From Candidatus Cryptobacteroides intestinigallinarum (GTDB lineage Bacteria > Bacteroidota > Bacteroidia > Bacteroidales > UBA932): a DNA stretch of 44,226 bases. This document shows positions 17,867 through 25,614 of the stretch, piece after piece. The stretch spans positions 1-44,226 of the forward strand of contig JADIMK010000079.1 in the NCBI GenBank assembly GCA_017694785.1, given 5' to 3'. Position 1 is the stretch's first letter; every line of letters begins with the position of its first letter. Under the pieces are notes generated by a model. That model saw only the letters and a list, made by a program, of their open reading frames with translations. It did no database searches and was not told the origin of the DNA. A program made the translations under genes and the position numbers.

Positions 17867-19426
17867 ATGGACAAATGTACAACTTCAATACACTCTGACG
17901 GCAAGGCTGTGAGACTTATCATCACAGCGGCATTGAGCCTTGCAGCGATATCGCTCCACTTCACCATACTTGCAGCGGACAGGACACAGGGGGCAGAGAG
18001 GCTGCGCAGGACTGCAGCCGAAGCATCATCCGGCCAGGCTCTGAAGAATTCAGTCTCCGGCATACTGATAATGACAGCAGACGGGGACACTCTCGTCGCC
18101 CTGAATCCGGAGAAGACACTTCTTCCCGCTTCCAACATGAAGGCCATTACAACCGGAGCCGCTCTCCACATGCTTGGAGGAGAGTACCGCTTCCGCACAG
18201 GACTCGGGTACAGCGGGACAATAAAGGACGGAATACTCAATGGAGACCTCTACATAACAGGAGGAGCAGACCCGACTCTGGCATCGGACGATTCCATAGC
18301 CGAGCCTTTGGATAGCATATTCGGACAATGGTCGGACATGATCTCCGCTGCCGGAATCAAAGAGATCTGCGGCCATATCATAGGTGACGACAGGATCTTC
18401 GACAGCAGTATGGAAGAAGACACCTGGCTTTGGAACGACATCGGTACATACTACGGGAGCGGCACTAGCGGCCTGTCGTTCTTTGAAAACAAGAAAGACT
18501 TCACCGTATATCCTGCAAAGACTCCCGGAGAGGCTCTGCGGGTTGAGCCTGGCTATCCGGAAACCCCATGGATGACCTACAGTTTTCCATGCACAGCCGG
18601 AGAGAAAGGCTCCGGCAACAGGCTCTACTACTATACGTCCCCATTTTCAGCCTACGGCGAGATGAGAGGCACCTATGCAATCGACAGAGGCATCAGGACA
18701 GAGGAAGGAAGCAACAAATTCCCTGCCTACACTTGTGCCTGGTATTTCTGCAGATATCTTGAAAGCAGGGGAATATCCTGCACAGAAGGTCCGGCATCCT
18801 CCGGAGGCCTGTTCGGATGCACTCCGGAAAGGCTTGTGGAACAGGAAGATCTTGCTGAGATCGGATATACCCTGTCTCCGGAACTTTCGAGGATAGCATT
18901 CGAGACTAACCATGAGAGCAACAATTTCTTCGCCGAGACTATATTCAAGACCCTGGGAAAGACGTATGCCGGTGACGGCTCATACGAAGGCGGAAGAAAA
19001 GCCCTCGGGAAGATACTCTCACAGATGGGCGTCCCGGCCTCAGGCATAAAGATACAGGACGGAAGCGGACTGTCGAGACAGAACTACATTTCACCTGCTT
19101 TCTTCTGCAGGTTCCTGAGGGCCATGCTGGACTCCCCTGCCGCTGACGATTTCATCAGGTCACTTCCTTCGCCAGGATCCGACGGGACACTCTCATATAT
19201 CCTCAACGGCACCCCTATAAAGGACAAACTGAGAATGAAGGTCAAAAGCGGATCAATGGACGGGACGCTATGCTACTGCGGATATGTCTTTCCGGCAAAT
19301 GAAGGTGGAGAAGTCCTGATCTTTTCCATCATGACAAACAACAGCACTTCGTCTGCCTACAGGGTCAGGAAAGAGATTGAAAAGATATTAAGAGCGCTTC
19401 TCACCTGCGAACAGACTCCTGCATAA
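17867..19426 (+). CDS. dacB: D-alanyl-D-alanine carboxypeptidase/endopeptidase (PBP4, family S13)
   Basis: This periplasmic low-molecular-weight penicillin-binding protein removes terminal D-Ala and cuts cross-links in peptidoglycan. The 519-residue product has a signal anchor around residues 25-45. The three serine-transferase motifs are present: SxxK as PASNMK (Ser near 88), SxN as ESNN (near 349) and KSG near 460 (KVKSGSMDG). The longer frame would start at a TTG at 17837, upstream of the -7 box, so ATG 17867 is used. Its 3' end overlaps radA on the other strand by 39 bases. Confidence 0.93.
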   Translation: MDKCTTSIHSDGKAVRLIITAALSLAAISLHFTILAADRTQGAERLRRTAAEASSGQALKNSVSGILIMTADGDTLVALNPEKTLLPASNMKAITTGAALHMLGGEYRFRTGLGYSGTIKDGILNGDLYITGGADPTLASDDSIAEPLDSIFGQWSDMISAAGIKEICGHIIGDDRIFDSSMEEDTWLWNDIGTYYGSGTSGLSFFENKKDFTVYPAKTPGEALRVEPGYPETPWMTYSFPCTAGEKGSGNRLYYYTSPFSAYGEMRGTYAIDRGIRTEEGSNKFPAYTCAWYFCRYLESRGISCTEGPASSGGLFGCTPERLVEQEDLAEIGYTLSPELSRIAFETNHESNNFFAETIFKTLGKTYAGDGSYEGGRKALGKILSQMGVPASGIKIQDGSGLSRQNYISPAFFCRFLRAMLDSPAADDFIRSLPSPGSDGTLSYILNGTPIKDKLRMKVKSGSMDGTLCYCGYVFPANEGGEVLIFSIMTNNSTSSAYRVRKEIEKILRALLTCEQTPA

Positions 19427-20770
19427 GGCCGGTACATCTGCCACTTTCACCACCTCAATGCCCTCAGGGATATTGTCCGGGGATCCGAACGACGAGATGT
19501 ATATGCGTCTGAAGCCGAGCCTCTGAGCTTCGATGATACGGCGGTCGGTCTGCGAGACAGGACGGATTTCTCCGCTAAGGCCTACTTCTCCTGCAAAACA
19601 GATGTCAGGAGCCACAGCATAGTCGAAGTTGGAAGAAAGCACCGCACATATCACGGCGAGGTCACAGGCAGGGTCATTGACCTTGAGCCCGCCAGCCATG
19701 TTCAGGAACACATCCTTTGCACTCAGCCTGAAGCCGGCCCTCTTCTCAAGCACAGCCAGAAGCATATTGAGCCTCCGTACATCAAAACCTGTCGCTGAAC
19801 GCTGCGGTGTACCGTAGGCAGCAGAGCTTACAAGAGCCTGGACTTCAATCAGGAACGGTCTTGTACCATCTATCATCGCACTCACTGCAATACCGCTCAG
19901 CCCTTCGCCATGCATCGGAATCAGCATTTCAGAGGGATTGCTGACCTCCCGGAGTCCGGCACCTGTCATCTCGAAAACTGCAAGTTCCGAAGTTGAGCCG
20001 AAACGGTTCTTAATGCTCCGGAGAAGCCTGTATGTGCCTCGGCTGTCCCCCTCGAACTGGAGGACAACGTCCACAATATGCTCCAGGACCTTAGGTCCTG
20101 CTATACTTCCTTCCTTGGTGATGTGGCCTATCAGGATCACAGGTATGCCTGTCTCCTTTGCAAACCTCAGAAGCTGCGCGGCACATTCCTTTATCTGGGA
20201 CACGGATCCCGGAGATGACTCCATGCTCTGGGTATAGACCGTCTGGACAGAATCCACGATCATCAGGTCCGGCTCTATCTTCTTCGCCTGGTCGAGGATA
20301 TTCTCCATCAGGGTCTCGCTGTAGATAAGGCATCCGCTGTCATCGCCTCCCAGGCGTACAGCCCTGAGCTTCACCTGCCTGACACTCTCCTCCCCTGTGA
20401 CGTACAGAGTCTTGAGATTACGGCAGTGCAGAGGTATCTGGAGAGAAAGGGTGGACTTGCCTATGCCCGGCTCACCGCCGATAAGTACAAGGGAACCTTC
20501 GACAATGCCTCCGCCGAGGATCCTGTCAAGCTCCGCATTGTTGAGCGACATGCGGCTGTCCTGGGATGTATCGATGTCAGACAATGGCATAGGCTTATGC
20601 CCTGCTCCCGGGACTGAGGCCGACGAATGGCCTGAGCCGGACTTGCCGACGATGACCTTCTCCTCCACCATCGTATTCCACTCCCCGCAGTTAGGACAGC
20701 GGCCCATCCATTTCAGGCTCTCCCCTCCGCAGGAGGTGCAGACCCATACAGTTTTCTGCTTCAATGCCAT
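19388..20770 (-). CDS. radA: DNA repair protein RadA
   Basis: RadA (Sms) is a RecA-like ATPase that promotes branch migration during recombinational repair. The 460-residue protein has the N-terminal zinc finger CTSCGGESLKWMGRCPNCG (four Cys, residues 11-28). Walker A GEPGIGKST follows near 98-106, then the RadA-specific KNRFG motif near 250, and a Lon-like C-terminal domain from about 285. The length is typical. It precedes the YfcE-like and helicase genes on the same strand in gene order (helicase, phosphodiesterase, radA), with gaps of 31 and 10 bases, suggesting one transcript. Confidence 0.96.
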   Translation of the reverse strand: MALKQKTVWVCTSCGGESLKWMGRCPNCGEWNTMVEEKVIVGKSGSGHSSASVPGAGHKPMPLSDIDTSQDSRMSLNNAELDRILGGGIVEGSLVLIGGEPGIGKSTLSLQIPLHCRNLKTLYVTGEESVRQVKLRAVRLGGDDSGCLIYSETLMENILDQAKKIEPDLMIVDSVQTVYTQSMESSPGSVSQIKECAAQLLRFAKETGIPVILIGHITKEGSIAGPKVLEHIVDVVLQFEGDSRGTYRLLRSIKNRFGSTSELAVFEMTGAGLREVSNPSEMLIPMHGEGLSGIAVSAMIDGTRPFLIEVQALVSSAAYGTPQRSATGFDVRRLNMLLAVLEKRAGFRLSAKDVFLNMAGGLKVNDPACDLAVICAVLSSNFDYAVAPDICFAGEVGLSGEIRPVSQTDRRIIEAQRLGFRRIYISSFGSPDNIPEGIEVVKVADVPALCRSLFAGEKRS

Positions 20771-20780
20771 AGCCAGATCC

Positions 20781-21287
20781 TTAAAATTTCTTCCTGTTGT
20801 CCCTGTCTAGCTCCCAGACTTCCATATCATGTATCTTTCCGTCATCGATATGGAAGCGGAGTGCCGTGCGTACAAGATGGAATCCGAAATTCCCGGCAGC
20901 CCCCGGATTGAGGACAAGCATTCCTCTTTTCTTGTCGTTCATGACCCTGAGGATATGGGAATGTCCGCACACGAAGATATCCGGATGATGCTCGTCAATC
21001 AGAGCCCTTGCCCTTGGATCATACCTTCCGGGATAGCCTCCGATATGGGTCATCAGTATCTTCACCCCGCAGCAGTCGAAAAGCTGGTACAGAGGATAAT
21101 CAAACCTCACATCCTGACCGTCACAGTTGCCGTACACGCCCTTGAGCGGCTTGTATGCAGCTATCGCAGATGCTGTCTCGAGAGACCCGAAATCTCCGGC
21201 ATGCCAGAGTTCATCCACAGGCTTCAGGAAATCCATCAGCGGAGCATCGAATGTGCAATGTGTATCAGATATGAGTCCTATATACAT
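20781..21287 (-). CDS. YfcE/MJ0936-type metallophosphoesterase
   Basis: This 168-residue cytosolic calcineurin-like phosphodiesterase has compact-family motifs in order: GLISDTHC (D, H), LWHAGDFGS (GD), GVYGNCDG (GNxD), MTHIGGYPGRYDP (H) and CGHSHILR (GHSH). These supply the two-metal site. Small proteins of this type hydrolyse phosphodiesters, and their natural substrate is mostly unknown. It lies between the DEAD-box gene and radA with 10 bases to radA, so it is probably expressed with them. Confidence 0.9.
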   Translation of the reverse strand: MYIGLISDTHCTFDAPLMDFLKPVDELWHAGDFGSLETASAIAAYKPLKGVYGNCDGQDVRFDYPLYQLFDCCGVKILMTHIGGYPGRYDPRARALIDEHHPDIFVCGHSHILRVMNDKKRGMLVLNPGAAGNFGFHLVRTALRFHIDDGKIHDMEVWELDRDNRKKF

Positions 21288-21318
21288 ATTTCAGAGCATC
21301 GGGATGATGCCTCCTGTG

Positions 21319-23253
21319 TCATTTTCTTTTCTTGGATTTTCTGCCCTTGCGGCCAAATTCGGACGGGTCGTCCTGCCAGCCTGAGCTCTGGAAGAACTGT
21401 TTCCAGTCATCCTTGCGTCCACGCGATCTCTCAGGATAATCCGATTCAGCCCTGTTCGAGCGGCCTCTCCTTCCGGCAGACCGTCCTCTGTCATCGTCAT
21501 GCCTTGCGGAACGTCTTCCTTCAGACCTTCCGCCTTCAGACCTTCCGCCGCGGAAAGAATCTTCCTTTCCGGCACCGCCACGACGTCTTGAGGATTTCTT
21601 CGGAGCTTCCTCGGCATTGCTGCTGTCTGCACCGGCGATCTCGACACCAAGCCTGTAGCCTTTCCAGTTGGCACCGTCAACCTGTGAAATCACCTTCTCG
21701 GCGTCTGCTTCCTTGACCTCGAAGAAAGAGAACTTCTTCATCAGGTCGATGCGTCCGACATCTACCCTGTCCTTCATGTTCTTGTTGAGGATCTCCATGA
21801 GCTTGCCTACAGTGAGTCCGTCTATCTTGCCGAGATTGATGAAAAGACGTGCATATCCAGGCTCTGCCTGACGGGCTCCTCCGGAGGCCTGTCCATCCTT
21901 GCCCTTACGGCTGCCCTTTTCATCGGTGACAGTCTCTATCTCAGGCTTGTTGCGGTAATATTCATAGAATCGGTTGAACTCATGTGAGACTACCCTCTTT
22001 ATAAGGTCTTCCTTGCTGAGCCAGTCGAGCTTGCGGTATATCTCCGGCATGAAATCATTGATCTCCGCCTCATTGACCTGGACTTTCTCCAGCTCGTCTA
22101 TCACCTTGATCAGCTGCTTCTCGCATATCTGACGTGCAGTCGGGATCTCTCCCGGCACGAACTGCTTACCGATAACCTTCTCTATCTGCCTGATCTTGCC
22201 TTTTTCCCTGAGGTTGATGATGGCGATCGATGTACCGGTCTTTCCGGCACGTCCTGTCCTTCCGCTCCTGTGGGTATAGCTTTCTACATCATCAGGCAGG
22301 CCATAGTTGATGACATGGGTAAGGTCGTCGACATCAAGCCCCCTTGCTGCGACATCGGTAGCCACGAGAAGCTGGATGTTGCGCAGACGGAAACGCTGCA
22401 TGACAGTGTCCCTCTGGGCCTGCGAGAGATCTCCGTGGAGGCTGTCTGCATTGTAGCCTTCCTTCATGAGCTGCTCGGCTATCTCCTGGGTCTCCTTTCT
22501 TGTGCGGCAGAAGATTATGGCATATATGCGCGGATAATAGTCTACTATACGCTTGAGGGTCTCATATTTGTCCTTTGCGTGGACCATGTACACCACATGG
22601 CGTACATTTGCGGTACTCTCGTTCTTGCGGCCGATGACGACTTCCTTGGCATCATGGAGATAATTCTTAGCTATACGGGATATCTCAGGGCTCATGGTAG
22701 CCGAGAACATCAGCGTATTGCGCTCCTTCGGCACATCTGCAAGTATGGCATTGATACTGTCGGTAAAGCCCATGTCCAGCATCTCATCAGCCTCGTCCAT
22801 CACCACATTGCGGATAGTCGAGAGAGAGACAGTCTTGCGCTCCATAAGATCCAGGAGCCTTCCCGGAGTGGCCACGATGATGTGTACGCCTCTCTTGAGC
22901 GCCTTGATCTGGCTTTCTATTGAAGAACCTCCATATACAGGCAACACCTTCAGTCCGTCAACATATTTCGAATAGTCGTTCAGGTCTCCTGCAATCTGCA
23001 GGCAAAGCTCTCTTGTCGGGCAGAGTATCAGAGACTGAGGGACCACATTGTCAATGTCGACTTTCTGGATCAGCGGAAGCCCGAAAGCTGCCGTCTTTCC
23101 TGTCCCGGTCTGTGCAAGAGCCACGATGTCATTGTTTTCTCCCAGCAGGTACGGAATCACTTCCTCCTGTACTGGCATCGGATAGGCATAGCCCATCTCC
23201 TCGATGGCGCGACGGATTTCCGGTGCAACGCCAAGTTCTTCAAATGTCTTCAT
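21319..23253 (-). CDS. deaD: DEAD-box RNA helicase with DbpA-type RNA-binding domain and RG-rich tail
   Basis: This 644-residue ATP-dependent RNA helicase probably acts in ribosome assembly or RNA turnover, especially at low temperature. Motifs: Q motif region PMPVQEEVIP, motif I AQTGTGKT, Ia PTRELC, motif II DEADEM, motif III SAT, then VAARGLDV and HRSGRTGRAGKTG. A DbpA-like RNA-recognition domain follows (about 455-535, FINLGKIDGLTVGKLMEIL). The last 100 residues are a basic RGG/SR-rich tail ending KGRKSKKRK, expected to bind RNA non-specifically. The longer frame would start at a TTG inside the -7 box, so ATG 23253 is used. Confidence 0.93.
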   Translation of the reverse strand: MKTFEELGVAPEIRRAIEEMGYAYPMPVQEEVIPYLLGENNDIVALAQTGTGKTAAFGLPLIQKVDIDNVVPQSLILCPTRELCLQIAGDLNDYSKYVDGLKVLPVYGGSSIESQIKALKRGVHIIVATPGRLLDLMERKTVSLSTIRNVVMDEADEMLDMGFTDSINAILADVPKERNTLMFSATMSPEISRIAKNYLHDAKEVVIGRKNESTANVRHVVYMVHAKDKYETLKRIVDYYPRIYAIIFCRTRKETQEIAEQLMKEGYNADSLHGDLSQAQRDTVMQRFRLRNIQLLVATDVAARGLDVDDLTHVINYGLPDDVESYTHRSGRTGRAGKTGTSIAIINLREKGKIRQIEKVIGKQFVPGEIPTARQICEKQLIKVIDELEKVQVNEAEINDFMPEIYRKLDWLSKEDLIKRVVSHEFNRFYEYYRNKPEIETVTDEKGSRKGKDGQASGGARQAEPGYARLFINLGKIDGLTVGKLMEILNKNMKDRVDVGRIDLMKKFSFFEVKEADAEKVISQVDGANWKGYRLGVEIAGADSSNAEEAPKKSSRRRGGAGKEDSFRGGRSEGGRSEGRRSARHDDDRGRSAGRRGRSNRAESDYPERSRGRKDDWKQFFQSSGWQDDPSEFGRKGRKSKKRK

Positions 23254-23280
23254 CAAAAATTCAAATCTCTTATAAACGCA

Positions 23281-23288
23281 CAAAGGTA
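23281..23288 (-). promoter_or_regulatory. -7 promoter box for the helicase operon
   Basis: TACCTTTG on the minus strand matches TAnnTTTG and lies 27 bases before the helicase ATG. A clean -33 is not visible. A plus-strand TATATTTG at 23301-23308 lies just beyond, in the opposite orientation. Confidence 0.5.
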
Positions 23289-23356
23289 ATCTTTTTTCAA
23301 TATATTTGCTTAATGCGTCCGCATTTATAGCCGATGCTCGGCATAGTCAGATTTAT

Positions 23357-23389
23357 TTGTCTCTACTCTCGCTTAATCGCTATATTTGC
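23357..23389 (+). promoter_or_regulatory. Promoter of rsmE
   Basis: TTTG (23357-23360), a 21-base spacer and TATATTTG (23382-23389), followed by CA, make a full Bacteroidota promoter. The rsmE ATG lies 24 bases downstream of it. Confidence 0.75.
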
Positions 23390-23413
23390 AGCCGTTAATA
23401 TCCGATTCCGCAT

Positions 23414-24163
23414 ATGGAGATATTCTATTCACAGGAGATAGGTGCAGGCCGATGCATACTTTCTGACGATGAAGCCGCACATTGCATAAAAGTCCTGAGG
23501 CACAGGGAAGGAGATATTGTGTCGATAATAGACGGTGAAGGTACATTGTATTCATGCCGCATCCTGTCCGCTTCCCCGAAATGTGTAGAGGCGGAAATAC
23601 TCTCATCTGAAGAGGGCTGGGGAGCGCATCCTTACAGGCTGCATCTTGCCGTGGCCCCGACCAAGAACGCGGACCGCTACGAATGGTTTGCAGAGAAGGC
23701 GTGCGAAATCGGTGTAGATGAAATCTCCCCTGTGATAGGAGAACACTCCGAGAGGAAGATATTCAAGATCCAAAGGATAGAAAAGATACTGGTATCCGCG
23801 GCCAAGCAGTCCCTCAAAGGTGCTGTGCCGAAGGTAAATGAACCGGTATCGGTAAAGGATTTCATTCTCTCATGCTCCTCCACTGAATCTGGAGACGAGG
23901 ACAGCCAGGAGAAGCCTCTCAAGCTCATAGCGTGGTGCTTTGAAGACGAAGAACACCCGAGGACATCCATAAAGGAAGCGCTTGAAGGCTATGCAGGCCA
24001 TGATGTGATAGTGATGATAGGTCCTGAAGGAGACTTCTCGAAAGAAGAAGGACGGCTTGCCGTATCTTCAGGCTTCATACCTGTCCACCTGGGAAATTCA
24101 CGGCTGAGAACAGAAACTGCCGCCATTACGGCGGCAGAAGCTGCATATTTCAGATGGATGTAG
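23414..24163 (+). CDS. rsmE: 16S rRNA (uracil-1498-N3)-methyltransferase
   Basis: RsmE methylates N3 of U1498 in the decoding region of 16S rRNA using S-adenosylmethionine. The 249-residue product has an N-terminal PUA-like domain (HCIKVLRHREGD). The SPOUT methyltransferase domain carries EISPVIGEHSER, AAKQSLKGAVPKV, IGPEGDFSKEE (near 205) and the knot motif HLGNSRLRTETA (near 228-239). A short acidic insertion (STESGDEDSQEK) sits in the middle. The promoter is well defined and the gene appears monocistronic. Confidence 0.95.
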   Translation: MEIFYSQEIGAGRCILSDDEAAHCIKVLRHREGDIVSIIDGEGTLYSCRILSASPKCVEAEILSSEEGWGAHPYRLHLAVAPTKNADRYEWFAEKACEIGVDEISPVIGEHSERKIFKIQRIEKILVSAAKQSLKGAVPKVNEPVSVKDFILSCSSTESGDEDSQEKPLKLIAWCFEDEEHPRTSIKEALEGYAGHDVIVMIGPEGDFSKEEGRLAVSSGFIPVHLGNSRLRTETAAITAAEAAYFRWM

Positions 24164-24192
24164 ACGGCGTGGGACTGATGCCTCCTGCCGTC
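24163..24192 (+). terminator. Possible weak terminator hairpin after rsmE
   Basis: GACGGC (24163-24168) and GCCGTC (24187-24192) can pair across an 18-base loop between the convergent rsmE and Sua5 genes. There is no T-run, so it may only be a processing or pausing structure. Confidence 0.3.
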
Positions 24193-24213
24193 TGCTGCCG
24201 GCGATCCGGGAAA

Positions 24214-24819
24214 CTATTTCCTGATGATCTGGATCGTGGAGTCGACACCTAGCTTGATGATAGACGATGACTGGCCTGTCGCACCGCTCTCCAGAGCCGG
24301 ATCCACTGTATAGTCAACGGCTTTCCTGATCGGATCCGATACCTCCGAGAAATTCTTCGGAGTCGGCTCGCCCGAAATGTTTGCAGAAGTAGACACGACC
24401 GGACGTCCGAGACGGCGGACAAGTTCTACGCAGAAATCCATCATAGGGATCCTTATGCCTACAGACCCGTCCTCGGCCACAACATTATGCGCAAGCAGAT
24501 GCCTGTCGGCAGGTTCTCCTGCGGCAGCTGTCATTGCCCCCGGATAGATTATGGTCATAGGCCTGTCATTGACCTCGACAAGCTGCACGGCCATCTCGGG
24601 CACTTCCCTGACAAAGCGGGCAATCATGTCCATGTCGCTTGCAAGCAGGACAAGGGACTTGCTGTCCGAACGGTTCTTTATCCTGTATATCTTTGCGACA
24701 GCCTCAGGATCAGTGGCATCGCAGCCAAGGCCCCATACGGTATCCGTAGGATAAAGGATCACTCCACCTTTCTTGAGGACCGAAAGGGTCTCATCCAATG
24801 TTTCTTTGCTGAATTCCAT
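24214..24819 (-). CDS. L-threonylcarbamoyladenylate synthase (Sua5/YciO/TsaC family)
   Basis: These enzymes make threonylcarbamoyl-AMP from Thr, bicarbonate and ATP, the first step of t6A37 tRNA modification. The 201-residue protein is of TsaC size, without the extra C-terminal Sua5 domain. Motifs: YPTDTVWGLGCDA near residue 22, KIYRIKNRSDSKSLVLL, the TIIYPG region, VGIRIP and VVSTSANISGEPTP (near 143). Several bacteria carry a second YciO-like paralogue of unknown role, so the essential tsaC function is probable rather than certain. In gene order it follows the rhomboid gene on the same strand after 78 bases. Confidence 0.88.
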   Translation of the reverse strand: MEFSKETLDETLSVLKKGGVILYPTDTVWGLGCDATDPEAVAKIYRIKNRSDSKSLVLLASDMDMIARFVREVPEMAVQLVEVNDRPMTIIYPGAMTAAAGEPADRHLLAHNVVAEDGSVGIRIPMMDFCVELVRRLGRPVVSTSANISGEPTPKNFSEVSDPIRKAVDYTVDPALESGATGQSSSIIKLGVDSTIQIIRK

Positions 24820-24897
24820 AACTTATGACATTAATTCCCCAGAAGGTCATGTGGCTGGCCCTGCCAGGGTCAGACCTGCCGGGGATCAGAACAAGAT

Positions 24898-25575
24898 TCA
24901 ATACCTATATTCATAAAGGGTCCGCTTCTTTTTCCAGTACATGATGAGAAGCCAGCCGAAAAGCATGCCTCCCAGATGAGCGAAATGCGCAATACCTCCG
25001 CCTATTCCTGTAACTCCAGTAACAAGCTCTATTACGGCAAATATTACAACGAACCATTTTGCCTTCAATGTCACAGGAGGGAATATGAGGGTAAGCCTTG
25101 CGTCAGGATAAAGCATCGCAAATCCGAGGAGAAGGCCATAGATCGCTCCGGAGGCGCCCACCGTAGGAGTAAGCTTCAGCTGATGCAGAGCTGCCATAGC
25201 CTGCTGGGATCCATCGGCTATCTGAGACATATACACCTGGGCTTCAATATACTGTACTCCGGTATGCAGCAGTGCGGCTCCGAGCCCTGTCACGAAATAG
25301 AACACCAGGAACTTCTTCCAGCCCCATGTCCTTTCCAGGACACTACCGAAGATCCACAGAGTGTACATATTGAAGAATATATGCCAGAATCCGCCGTGCA
25401 TGAACATGTGTGTGATGAACTGCCATGGCCTGAAGTACGGCGATGCAGGATAGAACAGCGCAAAATGCTCTATCATGAATTGTTCGTTAAGGACAATCAT
25501 TATCATCACAAGCACATTGATTATGATGATATTTGTTGTGGCAGGAGCTGAATTCCTGCTGTCAAAAAATGCCAT
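24898..25575 (-). CDS. Rhomboid family intramembrane serine protease
   Basis: This 225-residue protein has about six transmembrane segments. The catalytic Ser is in GASGAIYGLLLG (Ser near 140) and the partner His in HFAHLGGMLFGW (second His, near 197). The HGGFWHIFFNMYTLWIFG loop before them (near residue 60) is the conserved His/Asn oxyanion region. Substrates of bacterial rhomboids are largely unknown. It ends in a KKKRTLYEYRY tail. In Bacteroidota genomes rhomboid genes are frequent near mutL, and here mutL lies immediately upstream (39 bases) on the same strand. Confidence 0.93.
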   Translation of the reverse strand: MAFFDSRNSAPATTNIIIINVLVMIMIVLNEQFMIEHFALFYPASPYFRPWQFITHMFMHGGFWHIFFNMYTLWIFGSVLERTWGWKKFLVFYFVTGLGAALLHTGVQYIEAQVYMSQIADGSQQAMAALHQLKLTPTVGASGAIYGLLLGFAMLYPDARLTLIFPPVTLKAKWFVVIFAVIELVTGVTGIGGGIAHFAHLGGMLFGWLLIMYWKKKRTLYEYRY

Positions 25576-25614
25576 TATTCTATAATTTAAGGTTTTACAG
25601 CTGCAGGAAAAGAC

